A stretch of 64,000 bases of DNA from an uncultured Mycoplasmataceae bacterium. Its GTDB lineage: Bacteria > Bacillota_I > Bacilli_A > Mycoplasmatales > Mycoplasmoidaceae. Positions 1 through 15,880 of this stretch are shown here, in pieces. A program made the position numbers and the translations under genes. Location: positions 1-64,000 of the forward strand of contig CAMUZN010000001.1 in assembly GCA_947165235.1 (NCBI GenBank), given 5' to 3'. Below the pieces are notes generated by a model. It was not told the origin of the DNA. It searched no databases and worked only from the letters and a program-made list of their open reading frames with translations. How positions within the stretch are numbered: the stretch's first letter is position 1; each line of letters begins with the position of its first letter.

Positions 1-1369
1 TACCACTTGGGTGAATTTTTTTGTCGTCGGCAACTACTCCTTCGCCTTCTTTACCGTCTACAGAGGGATTAAATTTATTAAACCATTCTTGATACCATTT
101 TTGATAATCTTTTATATGCGCTTTATGTTTGTTTAACCATGGGTTATTATCCGTTCAATAAGTATCTTCGTTGTTAATTTTAATATGTTTATTAGATTTA
201 ATCAAGTTGTTTTTTGCATGTTTAGTAAACCAAACTGCATTAGAAGGAATAGTGATTTTTTTGCAAAAGAAATCACATCCGTAATATTTAAAAACAAACT
301 TAAAAGTAATATCACTATAAGGAGCGACTATAAAGGGCACAATAGCACTATCATGATCTTTGTAAACTATTTCACAAGAATTATTTTCTAAATCCCCTCT
401 ATCCCTATAATCAAAAAAAACTTGACATTTTAGATTAGGTGTAATAATATTGCGAATATGTGGAAAAAATAAATGGCATTTTCGCTCATATTTTGTACTA
501 TCATCATCAACCGTATTATTTGATATGATGTCGTCAAAAATAACATCATAAGAACTAAAAATATCAATAATTGATTCAAATTTTTTACCACTAAGTAATT
601 GAAGCTCCTCGTCAGTAATAAGTTTAAATGCAATGACTTTTCCTGGTTGATTTGCAATTGGATTAAATTTAAAATAAAAACCCCACGGTTTTTTAATCGT
701 AGAATTTTTAAATTTAACAAATTTTTTAAGTTTGCAAACATCTAACGAAATCACTAGATCATCCATTATTTCATGTTTGTCAATTTTTTCATCATTTTTA
801 TTTGAAATTTTCAATCATGATTCGGATGAAGAAAAATGGTCAATAACCAATTTTTGGCTATTTTTATCCTCTCACTCTCCGTGCGTATAAAAGCAACCAA
901 AATCTATAAATTTTTCTAATATAAAATCTTGAATACTATCAATTCCCTCTATTATTTTTTTATTGAGTGTGAAGCAAATATTACCATCATAGTTAGCATT
1001 TAAATAATAAAATTCTGGTTTTTCAAATTCATCAAATAAATGAAGTTTATTGTGCGTGGGCTCCCATTTATAAAAATGATTATGTCCATATGTTTGATCT
1101 AGTTCGGTCAAAAATTTTTCATTAAAACCTTTTTTGAAATAATCACCAAACAATGCAAAATGACTAGAATCAAAAATATTGTTTTTATCCTCAGAACCTT
1201 CTTTAGTGATTAATTTTGGTTTGAGATTAAGGCTAAAATATTCTTTTTTGTTATCTTTATTGTCATCATTTTTTGTATTGGATACATACCTACTACAACT
1301 ATTAAGAGTAAATAGCGATGTGGTAATAGAAGAGATCAATAATAACTTGTAACATTTATTTTTCAACAT
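1..1369 (-). CDS. Large surface lipoprotein, 3' end outside window
   Basis: The N-terminus is a lipoprotein signal peptide: Lys-rich start, hydrophobic stretch, lipobox TLNSC with the lipidated Cys near residue 26. The frame is continuous to the left edge when TGA is read as Trp (codons at 872-874, 815-817 and 155-157), so what looks like two ORFs is one gene. It is a paralogue of the lipoproteins at 15881 and 17397: they share an N-terminal block (KPKL, then FNEKFL..LD, then YYLNA followed by a short beta-rich stretch). It would be anchored on the outer face of the membrane. No enzymatic motif is visible. The C-terminus lies beyond the window. Confidence 0.85.
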
Positions 1370-2219
1370 TTGGATAACTAATTATTTATGATTATCGAAA
1401 TATTATAAATCATTTTACAATAAATAGGATTTTAATTAGAGTTATTTGTAATAAACGATATCATTTGATTATTAGATAAATTTTTGCAATATGCTCTTAG
1501 TGATTATTAATTCTTGTATTGTTCAATCATTTAAATGTCGCTATTTTCAATAAAAGCACAAAAATTGTATTTTGAACTTTGTAATTCTATTGCACTCAAT
1601 TTATATTGCTCAATTGATTAACAATTCACGATATTTTTCTTATTGTAAACGATAATGTAGTCATTTTATAAATTTTATCACTCAGACTTAATTTAAAAAA
1701 TATTTCAGTATTGGATAAACACAAGGTAAATGCATCATTTTGCATTATCCTTTAAACAATTTAGAAAATAAAAATGTACATTTATGAATGATGTAACCAC
1801 TATTTGTATTTAATCGTGATATTATGATAGATAAATGAAAATCTAATTTTATGGCTAAAATGTATCAGAATATTTTGGTTTTGCAAATTTTTTAATTTTT
1901 TGGGGTTATTCGATCATTAAATCTCTTGTTCCATGACCACAAAACTCCTTTATTTGAAAACTGAAGTAATATTTTAAATTAAAGTCTAATATGATGCTAT
2001 CCAATTAATATGTATAAATTGTCTCACTACTACTTTGATTTTTATTCTATGCATTCACCCTATATTACCCAATTTTCATATATTTTATTCAAATCTCATT
2101 ACTAAATTTTGCGAATTAAAACTTAATCTTTGCTAATTTCAATATTTTTAAACTTTCTATATTATCTTCTATTTTTATCTATTGCTTAGTTTCATGTTAA
2201 TCATTGTATTTACTATCGA
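1370..2219. other. Gene-free AT-rich stretch (850 bp)
   Basis: No open frame of useful length survives on either strand with TGA read as sense, and no tRNA-like or terminator-like structure stands out. It may be decayed lipoprotein sequence, but I could not align any part of it to its neighbours by eye. Confidence 0.5.
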
Positions 2220-2819
2220 TTAGTCTTTTCACTTCATCAGTTTTTCTACACCCAAATCTTTAATTTTATTTGCATTTAATTCATCAACTGAGCAATTTAA
2301 TCGTTTAGCTAATTTTTCAATTGTTGGTAAGTTGTTTTTGTCATTTTTTCATGTTGGGTCATCAAATTGATTAACAAAATTATCCAAATCCGTATATTTT
2401 TCGCCTGCCAATTGGGCTAAATAATGGGAAATTAATTCTTTTTCGGTGTTTAATGATTTTGCCTCCTCGGTTTTTAATTTATTCACTAATTCTTTTATTC
2501 GTTCAGTTTGCCTAAATAATTGTTTATTGTCATCATCATGTTGTGCACTTTGTTTAAAAGATAACTTTTTTAATCTTTCTATTTCATCTTTTGAATCTTT
2601 TTTCAATCGCTCGATTTCTTTATTTTTATCGTTAATTTCGTCTCTTTTTTTATTAATTTTTTCGGTCAATTCTTTAATTAATTTTTGATTTTCACTATTG
2701 GTTTTATTTCCCACTTCTCTTTCAATGGCTTCAATTTCTTTTTTGCCGCATGATGTTAAAAAAAGTGGTGATATTGTCGTGGTTAGTAATAGCATCTTTG
2801 CGAATTTTGTTTTTACCAT
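2220..2819 (-). CDS. Coiled-coil lipoprotein with C-terminal HYL/FD module
   Basis: A signal peptide with lipobox LTSC is followed by about 90 residues of highly charged heptad-like sequence (many K, E, I, L), a predicted coiled coil. The TGA at 2349-2351 is Trp and the frame runs on to TAA at 2220, giving 199 aa. The last about 60 residues form a module that also occurs twice inside the protease at 23500: it starts with SHYLAQL, contains FVNQFDDPTWKND and ends with TIEKLAKRLNCSVDELN. That last segment looks like the second half of a Cro/C1 helix-turn-helix, which is unexpected outside the cell. Function unknown; probably a surface protein. Confidence 0.8.
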
Positions 2820-3311
2820 TTATACTAATTTTAATTCTAATTTATTATTTTTATTTTTTTATTGTATCTCACTACTCAAAGATCTGTTTGTTTTTTATAA
2901 ATCAATCGCTTCGGTAGTTGTATTATTTATTAATTAATATCTTTATTGATTAATTTAATAATTGTTTTTCGAAATTGAAAAATTTTTCTGTACAACTAAT
3001 TAAATTTAATAGTGTTTTTATTGATCGAAATTATTATGCAATGCTTTAGCATAGTATCAAAACACCATAATATGTTATTTCTTTAATATCATCAATATTC
3101 CAAACTCTGATATCTTTATTAATATTGAAAAAATCGGCTTAATTTTAGCCTTCATTTCATTTTATTCTTATAAACTAGAGATACATTTTTAAATTTGTGT
3201 TGTTTAACAACAAATTTTCTAAATTTATTCCAACCAAATACGTTTATTCAATACGATTGTAATGATACCTTTTATGATACAATTAAAAAATCTATAAATA
3301 TAAAACACTAA
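2820..3311. other. Intergenic, no gene seen; one hairpin
   Basis: No coding frame is convincing here. An imperfect inverted repeat at 3191-3217 (arms AAATTTGT and ACAAATTT around GTTGTTTAAC) is the only structure I can see. It lies downstream of the KtrA-like gene, which ends at 3312, and upstream of the lipoprotein that starts at 2819, so a weak terminator is possible. Confidence 0.4.
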
Positions 3312-3983
3312 TTAATCTTTAATTTTCGAGAATAATGTTAACACTTTTTTTAATTCCTTATTTGAGCAAATCAATGAGACGATATCACCTGTTTTAATAA
3401 CCGTTGTTTTTGCAACCGGAAAAATTGTGGTATCTTTACGTTGAATATAAATGATAATCGCCTCATATTTTTTACGCAAATCCAATTCAATAATTGATTT
3501 ATTGTTTAGTTTACTATTAAAAACAATGGTTCGAACCAAACTAGCTTTTTCCCCAATTAATGTAACATCTGCTCCAAGATTATAAACACATTGAATTACC
3601 GTTTTATTAGCAGCATCAATTTCGGGAATAACGACTAATGATACACCAAGAGTCTTTAAAACACGTTCGTGGATAGCACTTTTAGCTTGAGCAATAATCA
3701 TTGGAACTTCCAAATGTTTTAAATTTGCACAAATCATGATTTCTTTTTCAAGATTGTCGCAAGCAACAATAACGATTTTCGTATTTTGAATTCCTAAGTC
3801 AATAAGATTTTTTAAATCGGTGCAATCACATTTAGCAACAACATCATATTTTTTTGCCGCAACATCAATTAAATCTTGGTTAATATCAAGAACCATCACA
3901 CTTTTACCATAATTTTTAAGTTGATCGGCAACTTGTGTCCCAAAACGACTCAATCCAATCACACAATATTCAAGTTTTGCCAT
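3312..3983 (-). CDS. KtrA/TrkA-type potassium uptake regulatory protein
   Basis: This is a cytoplasmic gating subunit of a Ktr/Trk potassium channel. Residues 1-125 are an RCK Rossmann domain: YCVIGLSRFG, an acidic end of beta-2 (VLDIN) and the ADCT-like CDCTD segment that normally contacts the nucleotide. Residues about 135-220 are an RCK_C domain (GD.V.L). The glycine motif is GLSRFG rather than GLGRFG. I chose the ATG at 3983 because family members begin just before the first beta strand; an in-frame upstream start at 4019 would add a 12-residue tail. TATAAT copies lie 13 or more bases upstream. The membrane partner (KtrB/TrkH) is not in the window. Confidence 0.88.
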   Translation of the reverse strand: MAKLEYCVIGLSRFGTQVADQLKNYGKSVMVLDINQDLIDVAAKKYDVVAKCDCTDLKNLIDLGIQNTKIVIVACDNLEKEIMICANLKHLEVPMIIAQAKSAIHERVLKTLGVSLVVIPEIDAANKTVIQCVYNLGADVTLIGEKASLVRTIVFNSKLNNKSIIELDLRKKYEAIIIYIQRKDTTIFPVAKTTVIKTGDIVSLICSNKELKKVLTLFSKIKD

Positions 3984-4416
3984 TGCTAACTTATTTATTA
4001 TATTGATTATATTAATCACAAAAATAAAATCAATATATATTCATTTGCGAATGTAGCATCCACCATTTATTCTGCGATTAATCAAATTCTCTATTATCTC
4101 ATTTATTGGTTGGTATAAATAAGGAAATATAGAATTACATAATTTGTCAAAATTATTAAGCAAATGTTTATCCAACAATTTATAAATAAAAAAATATTTA
4201 GTCATAAAATTATTTATTTAATGAAAATAAAAAAATATTCGAGAAATTAAAACCTAAAGATATTAATGTACTAAATTAATACATACTTATTTTGTCTCAT
4301 AACTAAGCATTTTATTAGATTTCATAATATATTTGTCCGGTCATTTTCATAAATAAAATTTAATGTGAATTGCCTAGAATATTTTTGGCTTTTTCGCATT
4401 AAATATTTTTTTATGC

Positions 4417-4456
4417 TATAATACTTAAAAATTAAAAAATTAGAAAAGGAAAAGAA
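4417..4456 (+). promoter_or_regulatory. Extended -10 promoter and Shine-Dalgarno of the 4457 lipoprotein
   Basis: TGC-TATAAT (4414-4422) is an extended -10 box; no good -35 is seen. AAGGA (4446-4450) sits 6 bases before the ATG. This is one of few genes in the window with both a real leader and a Shine-Dalgarno site, suggesting strong expression. Confidence 0.6.
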
Positions 4457-5131
4457 ATGGAAATAAAAAAATCAAAAAAATTATTGAAAGTATTAATTGC
4501 AACAAGTTTTGTTGGTGTTGTCGCAACTCCAATTATGTTAACAAGTTGTGGTAAAAAAAGTGTAAGTTATGCAGATGAATTACTTAAAAATGGTGTTACA
4601 TTTGCCGAAGATGAAATAAAAAATCAAAAAGGTAAAAAAGTTGACGGTGTAACATTTAGTGAATTTGTTAATGAAGAAGATAATAAGAAAACTAAAACTA
4701 TTGCATGTGTTGTAAATGATGATGGAAAAGATGAAAAGAATAAAGATCTTAAATCATTTGTTATTAAAGTAACTCTACCTTTCGAAAAAGATTCTAAAGA
4801 TAGTACTTATAATTTTGAACTTGTACCAAACAGTGTTGGTGCAAAGAAGGACAAGAAATATATTGATGTTAAAGAAAATCCTGCTGATGAAAAAAATAAA
4901 AAAGTAGTTACATACACTGTTACAGTTGAACAAGGTATTAAAGATAATTCTGAAAACAATGCTAAAAAAGATGATAAAAGTAAAGATAATGATACAGTTA
5001 AATTAAGTGCTGATAAAAACTATGCAACAATTACATTTAAATTTACTGATAAGAAAGATAACAAAAAAGTAGCCGAATTCACTTATAAAATTACTTTCGA
5101 AGAAAAAGAAGCTAAACCCGCTGGTAATTAA
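4457..5131 (+). CDS. Abundant-type surface lipoprotein
   Basis: A 224-aa protein with a classical lipoprotein signal (Lys-rich N-terminus, hydrophobic core, MLTSCGKK lipobox). The mature part is very rich in Lys and Asp, with two blocks that look alike (VSFxF-type strands in VTFAEDEI..KKVDGVTF and the C-terminal YATITFKF.DKKDNKKVAEFTYKITF), suggesting small beta domains of the mycoplasma surface-antigen kind. There are no Trp codons. It has its own promoter, a good ribosome-binding site and a strong terminator immediately downstream, so it is monocistronic and probably highly expressed. Function unknown. Confidence 0.85.
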   Translation: MEIKKSKKLLKVLIATSFVGVVATPIMLTSCGKKSVSYADELLKNGVTFAEDEIKNQKGKKVDGVTFSEFVNEEDNKKTKTIACVVNDDGKDEKNKDLKSFVIKVTLPFEKDSKDSTYNFELVPNSVGAKKDKKYIDVKENPADEKNKKVVTYTVTVEQGIKDNSENNAKKDDKSKDNDTVKLSADKNYATITFKFTDKKDNKKVAEFTYKITFEEKEAKPAGN

Positions 5132-5164
5132 TTAAAACCAATTAGCGATATAATCTTACAAAGT

Positions 5165-5197
5165 AAAACAAGACTCCTAAAGAGTCTTGTTTTTGTT
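5165..5197 (+). terminator. Rho-independent terminator
   Basis: A perfect stem pairs AAAACAAGACTC (5165-5176) with its complement at 5182-5193 around a 5-base loop, and the 3' arm runs into T-rich sequence. It follows the lipoprotein stop at 5131 and precedes mtaB. Confidence 0.9.
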
Positions 5198-5204
5198 TAT
5201 TAAT

Positions 5205-6482
5205 ATGAAATTTTGAATTAAAACATTGGGTTGTAAAACTAATTCGTGCGAAACAGCAAGTGTTATTAATGATTTAAATACAAACGGATATCAACAAGCA
5301 AAAAATATTAATGGTGCCGATATCATCATCATAAACACATGCACTGTAACAAAAAGTACTGATGCCAAAGTACGAAATTTAATTGCCCGGATTACAGCAA
5401 TGAAAGATAAAATTGTTTTAATCATGGGTTGCTATTGTCAAAATTATTTTGCCCATCTTAAAAAAAACAAAAATTTACATATCATCATTGGTAATAAAAA
5501 TAAAAATAAAATTATTTCCTTTCTTCAACAATATCGCAAAACAAAAAGGAACATTAGAAACTATGTAACATCAAATAAACTAACAAAATTTGAAAATCAA
5601 TTTTTACCCAAATTTGATATCAATACACGAGCTTTTTTAAAAATTCAAGATGGATGTAACCAAAAATGTAGTTATTGTATCATTCCTTATGTCCGAGGAA
5701 AAGCACGAAGTAAAAATTACCAAATAGTTCTTAATGAAATTAAACAATTTATCAATTTAGGATATAAGGAAATTGTTTTAACCGGAATTAATCTTACTTC
5801 CTATTACAGTCATCCATACAATCTTTACGATCTTTTACTAAAAATCGATAAAATTCCGGGTAAATTCCGTATCCGCATTTCTTCCCTTGAACCTATACCA
5901 ATAATGTATAAAATTATTGATTTATTTGCTCATAACCAAAAAAGGTGGTGCAAACATTTGCATTTATGCTTACAATCTGGTTCAAACAATGTTTTAAAAG
6001 CAATGAAAAGACCGTATACAATTGAACAGTATTTTGCTCTTGTTCACTATGCCCGAAAAAAAATAAAAAACATAGCTATTACAACTGATTATATCGTTGG
6101 GTTTCCAAGTGAAACCCAACAAGATTTTTACCAAGCCATTGATAATTTAAAAAAACTTAAATTTGCTAACATCAATGTTTTTTGCTATTCACGACGAAAA
6201 AAAACATTAGCTAATCGCAAATTTAAGAAAGATTTACCCCAAGAAATCATTAAAAAGAGATGAAAAATAATTAATCAAATTAAATTAAATTGTGCCAATG
6301 CATACCAAAAAAAACTAATTGGACAAAAAATGGAAGTAATCGTGCAAAAAAATAAAAATAATGTTTACTATGGTTATTCTAGCGAATATGTTAAAGTATT
6401 AATAAAAGAAAAGAAGAATTGCCGCCGAAATAAACTTGTTAATATCATTTATCGCAAGCATAATTTGAACGAACAAATTTAA
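5205..6482 (+). CDS. mtaB: tRNA t6A37 methylthiotransferase MtaB
   Basis: This radical-SAM enzyme converts t6A37 to ms2t6A37 in tRNAs reading ANN codons. The ATG at 5205 is followed by an in-frame TGA (Trp) at 5214, giving MKFWIKTLGCKTNSCE. The N-terminal MTTase domain has the Cys set GCKTN, NTC and GCY; the radical-SAM motif CNQKCSYCIIP (Cx3Cx2C) lies near residue 148, followed by VRGKARS, and the C-terminus is a small TRAM domain. Sequence such as GCKTNSCE and the VRG..RS context fits MtaB (YqeV) better than MiaB. TGA at 6261 is also Trp and the true stop is TAA at 6480. Length (425 aa) is normal. No Shine-Dalgarno is seen. Confidence 0.93.
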
Positions 6483-6530
6483 AGAAAGAAAAAAGCATTT
6501 ATTTTTTTATAATAATCGGTTTTTTTTGTT

Positions 6531-6536
6531 TATAAT
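6531..6536 (+). promoter_or_regulatory. Probable -10 box of the rRNA operon
   Basis: TATAAT lies about 50 bases before the 16S 5' end, with a second TATAAT-like stretch at 6508-6513. No TTGACA-like -35 is recognisable. Confidence 0.5.
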
Positions 6537-6587
6537 TGTTTTGCTTGAAAAAGCAGCAAGGTCTTTGAAAACTAAATAGAATCCGTC

Positions 6588-8085
<1,498 letters not shown>

Positions 8086-8303
8086 ATGGAGTAAAAATAA
8101 TTTTCTTGTTTTTACAAGTGTACTTAAACCCAAAAACTAGAGGAATAATTTTTTTATTGTTTTAGTTTTATGGTCGGGTTCTATTTAGTTTTCATTGGCC
8201 ATGTACCAATGAGAAAGTTCTTTGAAAATTTTATAAAATCAACAATCTTTCTAGTCCGTATTTTTGACTTATGTGCAAAGAAAAGGATTAGTCAGTTCGT
8301 AAG

Positions 8304-11219
<2,916 letters not shown>

Positions 11220-11294
11220 CAATTGACTAATTCTTTTAAGCACAAAAATATTAATAGAAAAACGATTGTTGATTTTATAAAATTATGTAAAGAA

Positions 11295-11405
11295 CTGGCA
11301 GCGTTGATATTGTAATGGAAATACCTGTTCCCATCCCGAACACAGAAGTCAAGCATTATGAAGCCGAAAATAGGTGAATAACTGAAACTAGGAAAATGTT
11401 GCCTT
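11295..11405 (+). rRNA. rrf: 5S ribosomal RNA
   Basis: The conserved core CCCATCCCGAACACAGAAGTCAAGC is present, and the ends pair (TGGCAGC near the start with GTTGCC near the end). It is about 110 nt long and lies 75 bases after 23S, completing the 16S-23S-5S operon. Confidence 0.93.
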
Positions 11406-11416
11406 AAATAATGATT

Positions 11417-11460
11417 AATTCCAAGGAAAAGCGAACCTTTTTCTTGGAATTTTTCTTTTT
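11417..11460 (+). terminator. rRNA operon terminator
   Basis: The stem AATTCCAAG (11417-11425) pairs with CTTGGAATT (11443-11451), extended by A/T pairs, and is followed by a T-rich tract to 11460. It sits directly after 5S rRNA. Confidence 0.9.
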
Positions 11461-11507
11461 AGTAACAATTTAATGAATCATAATTAACAAGCATAAAACA
11501 ATATAAT

Positions 11508-13853
11508 ATGATTAATTTTATGTTGGATGGGAAAGAAATAATTTTACAACGATTGCGAGGGAAAACACCAAAACTCTCTAAATATCGAAAATTAGATCAT
11601 GAAACAACTGATGTTTTTGATTTTTGTTCTAAAAAATATGATGCTTATCGAAAAAATTTTGATGACAACAAATTAACTTTTCATATCATTAAAAAAAGTG
11701 GTGTTAGTAAATATCTCATGCGAAATGAAGATAAAGAAAAATACGAGAATTTACTAAAAATACCAAAAGATTTAAAAATTAGGGGAAAATTATCGAAGGA
11801 TGCAATTGATGAATATGTTAATAAATATGATGAAAAAACTAATCGTTTTTACGATAAATTATGTTATTTTAAGGAATTACAAAATGATTCACTAAAAGAT
11901 AAAAATATTAATCCCCTTTTTATGGTAAATTACATTATTGGGGGGAAATTAAGCAATGGAGAAATTTTTTATGCTCCTTTTGCTTTTCAAGAAGTAAAAA
12001 TAGATATTAATCATCGTAATCGTGAAGTAAAATTTGATCAAAAAAATGGTCAAATTTTTGCTAATATTCCTTTTATCACATATTTAGGAAACGACCTGAA
12101 TATTGCGGTTGAAAATGAATTAGAAAATATTGATAACAGTGGTGACGAACAAGATACTTATGCAAAAATTCTAGCAATTTATAAAAAATTAGGAATTAAG
12201 CTTGATTTAAGCGATCTTTTTTCCCATAGAAAATGTAAAGAATTGAAAATATCCTATGAAAATAAATCATCAAAAATTGATGAAAATACAGCAATACATG
12301 AAGCTAGACATCTTGTTTGTGCTTTACATTATGAATACTTTGTTGATAGTGTCGATATTAATAATGATAATATCAAACTTGGTGAAATGAGTTGCTATAA
12401 CGATGAAAACGATAATTACGAAAAAGAATTAGTAATAACAATTGCCCCACATTTGCAAGAAATTAATTCGTGACAAGAAGTTATTGCAAAACAAAATTTA
12501 CCCATAGATGATGATTTTGCAAAAATCATCGATTGTGTTGAAAATTTAGCCGAAGAAAATAACACCAAAAAAGATGAAATATTTCAAAAATATTATTGCG
12601 AAGCCCAAAATTTACTAGAAAAATACCAATGGAAAATAGAGCAATTTAAATACCTACTTATGAAATTTAAAACTCTTGATCATGAAGAAATAATGCAACA
12701 ATGAGAAAAAAATGAATTAATTGAAATAAATCGTGAACAAAATGAAGTTAAATTTACTAAAAATAATTTTTTTGTTGAGCATGTTAAATTAATTATGCAT
12801 TGCCCAGAATTAACTGAACATGGAATATACAAAGATGTCAAACATATATTTCAAACGGATTTTATCGAAAATTTTCTATCACAATCAAAACCAATTAATC
12901 ATCAATCAATCGACCAACTTGCATGGGGATTTGCAGCTGATTTTAAACAGCAACAGGCTGTTATTAAAGCAAAACTAAATGATAATATTATTATTCAAGG
13001 ACCACCAGGAACGGGTAAAACACAAACAATCTTAAACATAATTATTGATGCTCTTTTCAACAATAAAAAAATACTAATTTGTGCTGAAAAAACAACCGCT
13101 TTAAATGTTATTGAAGACCGAATTAAAATAAATGCTCCAATTCTAAATAATTTTATTTTTAAACTCTATGACAATAGTGGTGATATCTGTTTTTTTCAAG
13201 AATTAGCAAAAAAAATGGTTAATATTGCGGAAAAAACTAAAACGGTTTCTAATACTTCCTCTTTCCTTTTTGATTACAAAAGTGAAGAAAAAAAAATTCA
13301 ACAAATTAAAAGATTAGGAAATAAATTGTTGGAATTAAATTTATCTAATCTTTGTTGTGATTATAAAAAAATGAATGATGAATTTACCAAAATGGGAATT
13401 ACGAAACAAAATATCATTGATCTATTAAATTCAATCGAAACAAGTGATTTAAATGAGTTGCTAGAAAAAGAAGGTGAAATAGAAACAATTGAAAATTGGA
13501 AAAAGCAATATGATTCATGTAATATCTTTCGCAATAAGTATTTTGCTTCTAATCTTTCGAGCGATAAAATTAAAAAAATATATGAATTAAATAATTCATT
13601 GACATACAATGAAGAAAGTCGTTGACAATATGGTCTTTATTATTACAAAAATAAAACTAATACTAACATTTTTTTACGCTTTTTTAGCAAGAGAAAATAT
13701 GATAAGATGGCAAAAAAATTGAACTTTGACACTTTATTTTCTAATCCGGCATATCAAGAATTCACTAATTACTATAAATTTGATGACAAAAAGTATTCCG
13801 ACAAAGATTTAGCTATTTTTCAAGACATAAAAAAATTCATAACCAAAATTTAA
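11508..13853 (+). CDS. SF1 helicase with FtsH-like (M41) peptidase domain, N-terminal part
   Basis: Read through TGA-Trp codons at 12471, 12702 and 13623, this frame runs to TAA at 13851. Residues about 1-220 form an N-terminal domain. Near residue 264 is AIHEARHLV, an HExxH zinc-peptidase motif in an M41-like context; about 60 residues on, DDDFAKIIDCVENLAEEN could supply the Asp ligand, and the M41-style helical end (YYCEAQNLLE, then TLDHEEI) follows. Helicase motif I, GPPGTGKTQT, starts near residue 498. Motifs II-VI lie in another frame downstream (next entry), the shift being at an A7 tract (13829-13835). TATAAT (11502-11507) abuts the ATG, so the ATG at 11520 may be the real start. I infer a DNA/RNA helicase coupled to proteolysis. 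Confidence 0.75.
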
Positions 13854-15346
13854 CTGTTAAAAAATTAATTGAAATTAAAAATTTATTTTCTCGTGAAAAT
13901 AATTACAATGATCTTGCCAAATTAATCGATGAAGATGAAATATATGATTTTCAAGATATTGGTCATAATAATGCATTTGTAAAATGTCATAACTATATTT
14001 TTGAAAAATGACATAAAAAAATTGTCAATTTAATAGAATCATCAGAAAAAAATATAAATTTTTATCAAGAATTAATTTCTTATGAAAAGCGAAAAAGAAC
14101 ATCATCTCGCACGAAAAAATTAATTAAAAACAATTTTGATTTTTTTTATGAAACTTTCCCAATTGTTCTATGCACACCAGAAACATTATGTCATTATGTA
14201 CCAAGAAAAGAAAATTTATACGATATTGTCATTATTGATGAAGCATCACAAGTTCTTGTTGAACGGGCAATTTCAGCAATATATCGAGCAAAAAGACGAA
14301 TTATTAGCGGTGATTTTGAACAATTGCGTCCCGAAATTCATGGTTCACGATTTAGCTCAAATCAATGAAAGGAAAAAAATTGTCGATACCCAGAATTAAT
14401 TGAAAATGAGTCAATTTTAGATTTGTTTTCACAAATTTTCCCAAAAAACCAAACAATGTTAACTATTCATTACCGTTCGGAAAAGAAGGAATTAATTGAT
14501 TTTTCAAATAAAAATTTCTACGACAATCAATTAGTTTTTATTGAAAAACCGCAATTTATTAAAACACTATCTTCCTCTATTGAAATCATTGATGTTAACG
14601 GAAAGTGAAGTAATCAAACAAACGAGGAAGAGGCATTAAAAATTGTTGCGATTCTTGAAGATATATATGAAAAAAACATTAATTCTTCCGTTGGCGTCAT
14701 TGTTTTCTCAAAAAAACAAGCACGAAGAATTATCAAAGAAATTTATACGTCAAAATGTGAAAACATGAAAAATTCCTTCTTTTCAAACGAACCTAATCAT
14801 TTGTTTATTAAACCAATTAGTGAGGTCCAAGGGGAAGAGCGTGACATAATTATTTTTGGTATAACTTATGGTAATAATGTCCACAACTACCAACTTTTAT
14901 CTGGTAATTTCGCCCAAAATAAAATAAATGTTGCAATAACACGAGCCAAAAAGAAAATTTATCTTGTAAAATCCTATAAAAGTAACGAATATCGCAAAAT
15001 TCCGGGACAAAAAGGTTCAGAATTATTAATTGAATATATTGAATATTGTGAAAAGCTTGCACATAATCGATATAGTAATTTAGACATCAATCAAAAAGTA
15101 TTAAAAGATGAAGAAATATTTCACCAATATTTATTGAAAAACGGTAAAAAAATCTATTTAACACTTAAAATAAAAGATAAATTTTTCTATCTAACTAATA
15201 GTGAAAAACTAGAAATTTCTTATTTCGTTAACGAAAAATCTTTGCTAGATATTAAAAATAATGTTTGGTTTTTTAATAAATTATTTAAGGAACGAGGATA
15301 TCAAATTAATCCTATTTTACTTACTGACGTTTATAAAATTGCTTAA
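13835..15346 (+). CDS. SF1 helicase, C-terminal part (after frameshift)
   Basis: This continues the previous entry after a -1 shift at A AAA AAA (13829-13835). Motif II is VIIDEASQ, followed by SGDFEQLRP (motif III), HYRS (motif IV), VQGEERDIIIFG (motif V) and VAITRAKKKIYL (motif VI), the signature of UPF1/DNA2-like SF1 helicases. TGA-Trp codons occur at 14009, 14366 and 14606. After motif VI about 120 further residues follow, with no nuclease motif I recognise. There is no good start codon near the shift, so this half is either made by frameshifting or slippage, is part of a pseudogene, or the shift is a sequencing error. Full length would be near 1,279 aa. Confidence 0.75.
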
Positions 15347-15880
15347 TTTTAAAATTTGATGACTAAATTTATCTTTGATATAAAAAGTTGTGTCATTTTT
15401 GAATAAATAAATTTAAATACCAATATTAACCCATGAATACTTATGTAAGCACATATCGTACGATAAATGTTAAAAGTGCATAAGCAAAAAGTTAAACCCA
15501 AAATTAATTTTTTCCTACATGCTGTTTGCAATCTTTAAAACGATTTTAAAATTTGCTTCAAGCAAATTTAACTAAATTACATGAATAAATTGGAATTAAA
15601 TAATTTAATATTAATTTCAAGCACTTGCATGCTTTATGAAGTAATGTTTATTACGCTAAGAACAATGGAAATCACCATCACTGATTTATATTGTTAATAC
15701 CTGCGCATCAATCGTTTTGACAAATTGTACGAAGTCAAAATTACTAATCTTATCTCGGCATACTAACTAATTAGTTTACATTAACTACTCCTAGCAATTA
15801 AATAGCATAATTAATTAGTTTCACTAAATATAATAATGTAAATAAAATAATTATTCTAAATATATTTAAGATCGTCTAAA
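15347..15880. other. Intergenic stretch with a 21-bp palindrome
   Basis: No convincing gene. The notable structure is an almost perfect inverted repeat at 15549-15569 (arms AAATTTGCTT and AAGCAAATTT around one C). It has no T-tract, so it could be an operator or the remains of a terminator for the helicase gene. Confidence 0.5.

Noticed and set aside
155-1369. Two separate genes at 155-814 and 872-1369
   Set aside because: Both are in one frame joined by TGA codons at 815 and 872, and together they match a paralogous lipoprotein.
14136-14399. 87-aa frame starting with ATG inside the helicase
   Set aside because: The overlapping frame carries helicase motif II (VIIDEASQ) and motif III, so this one is a shadow.
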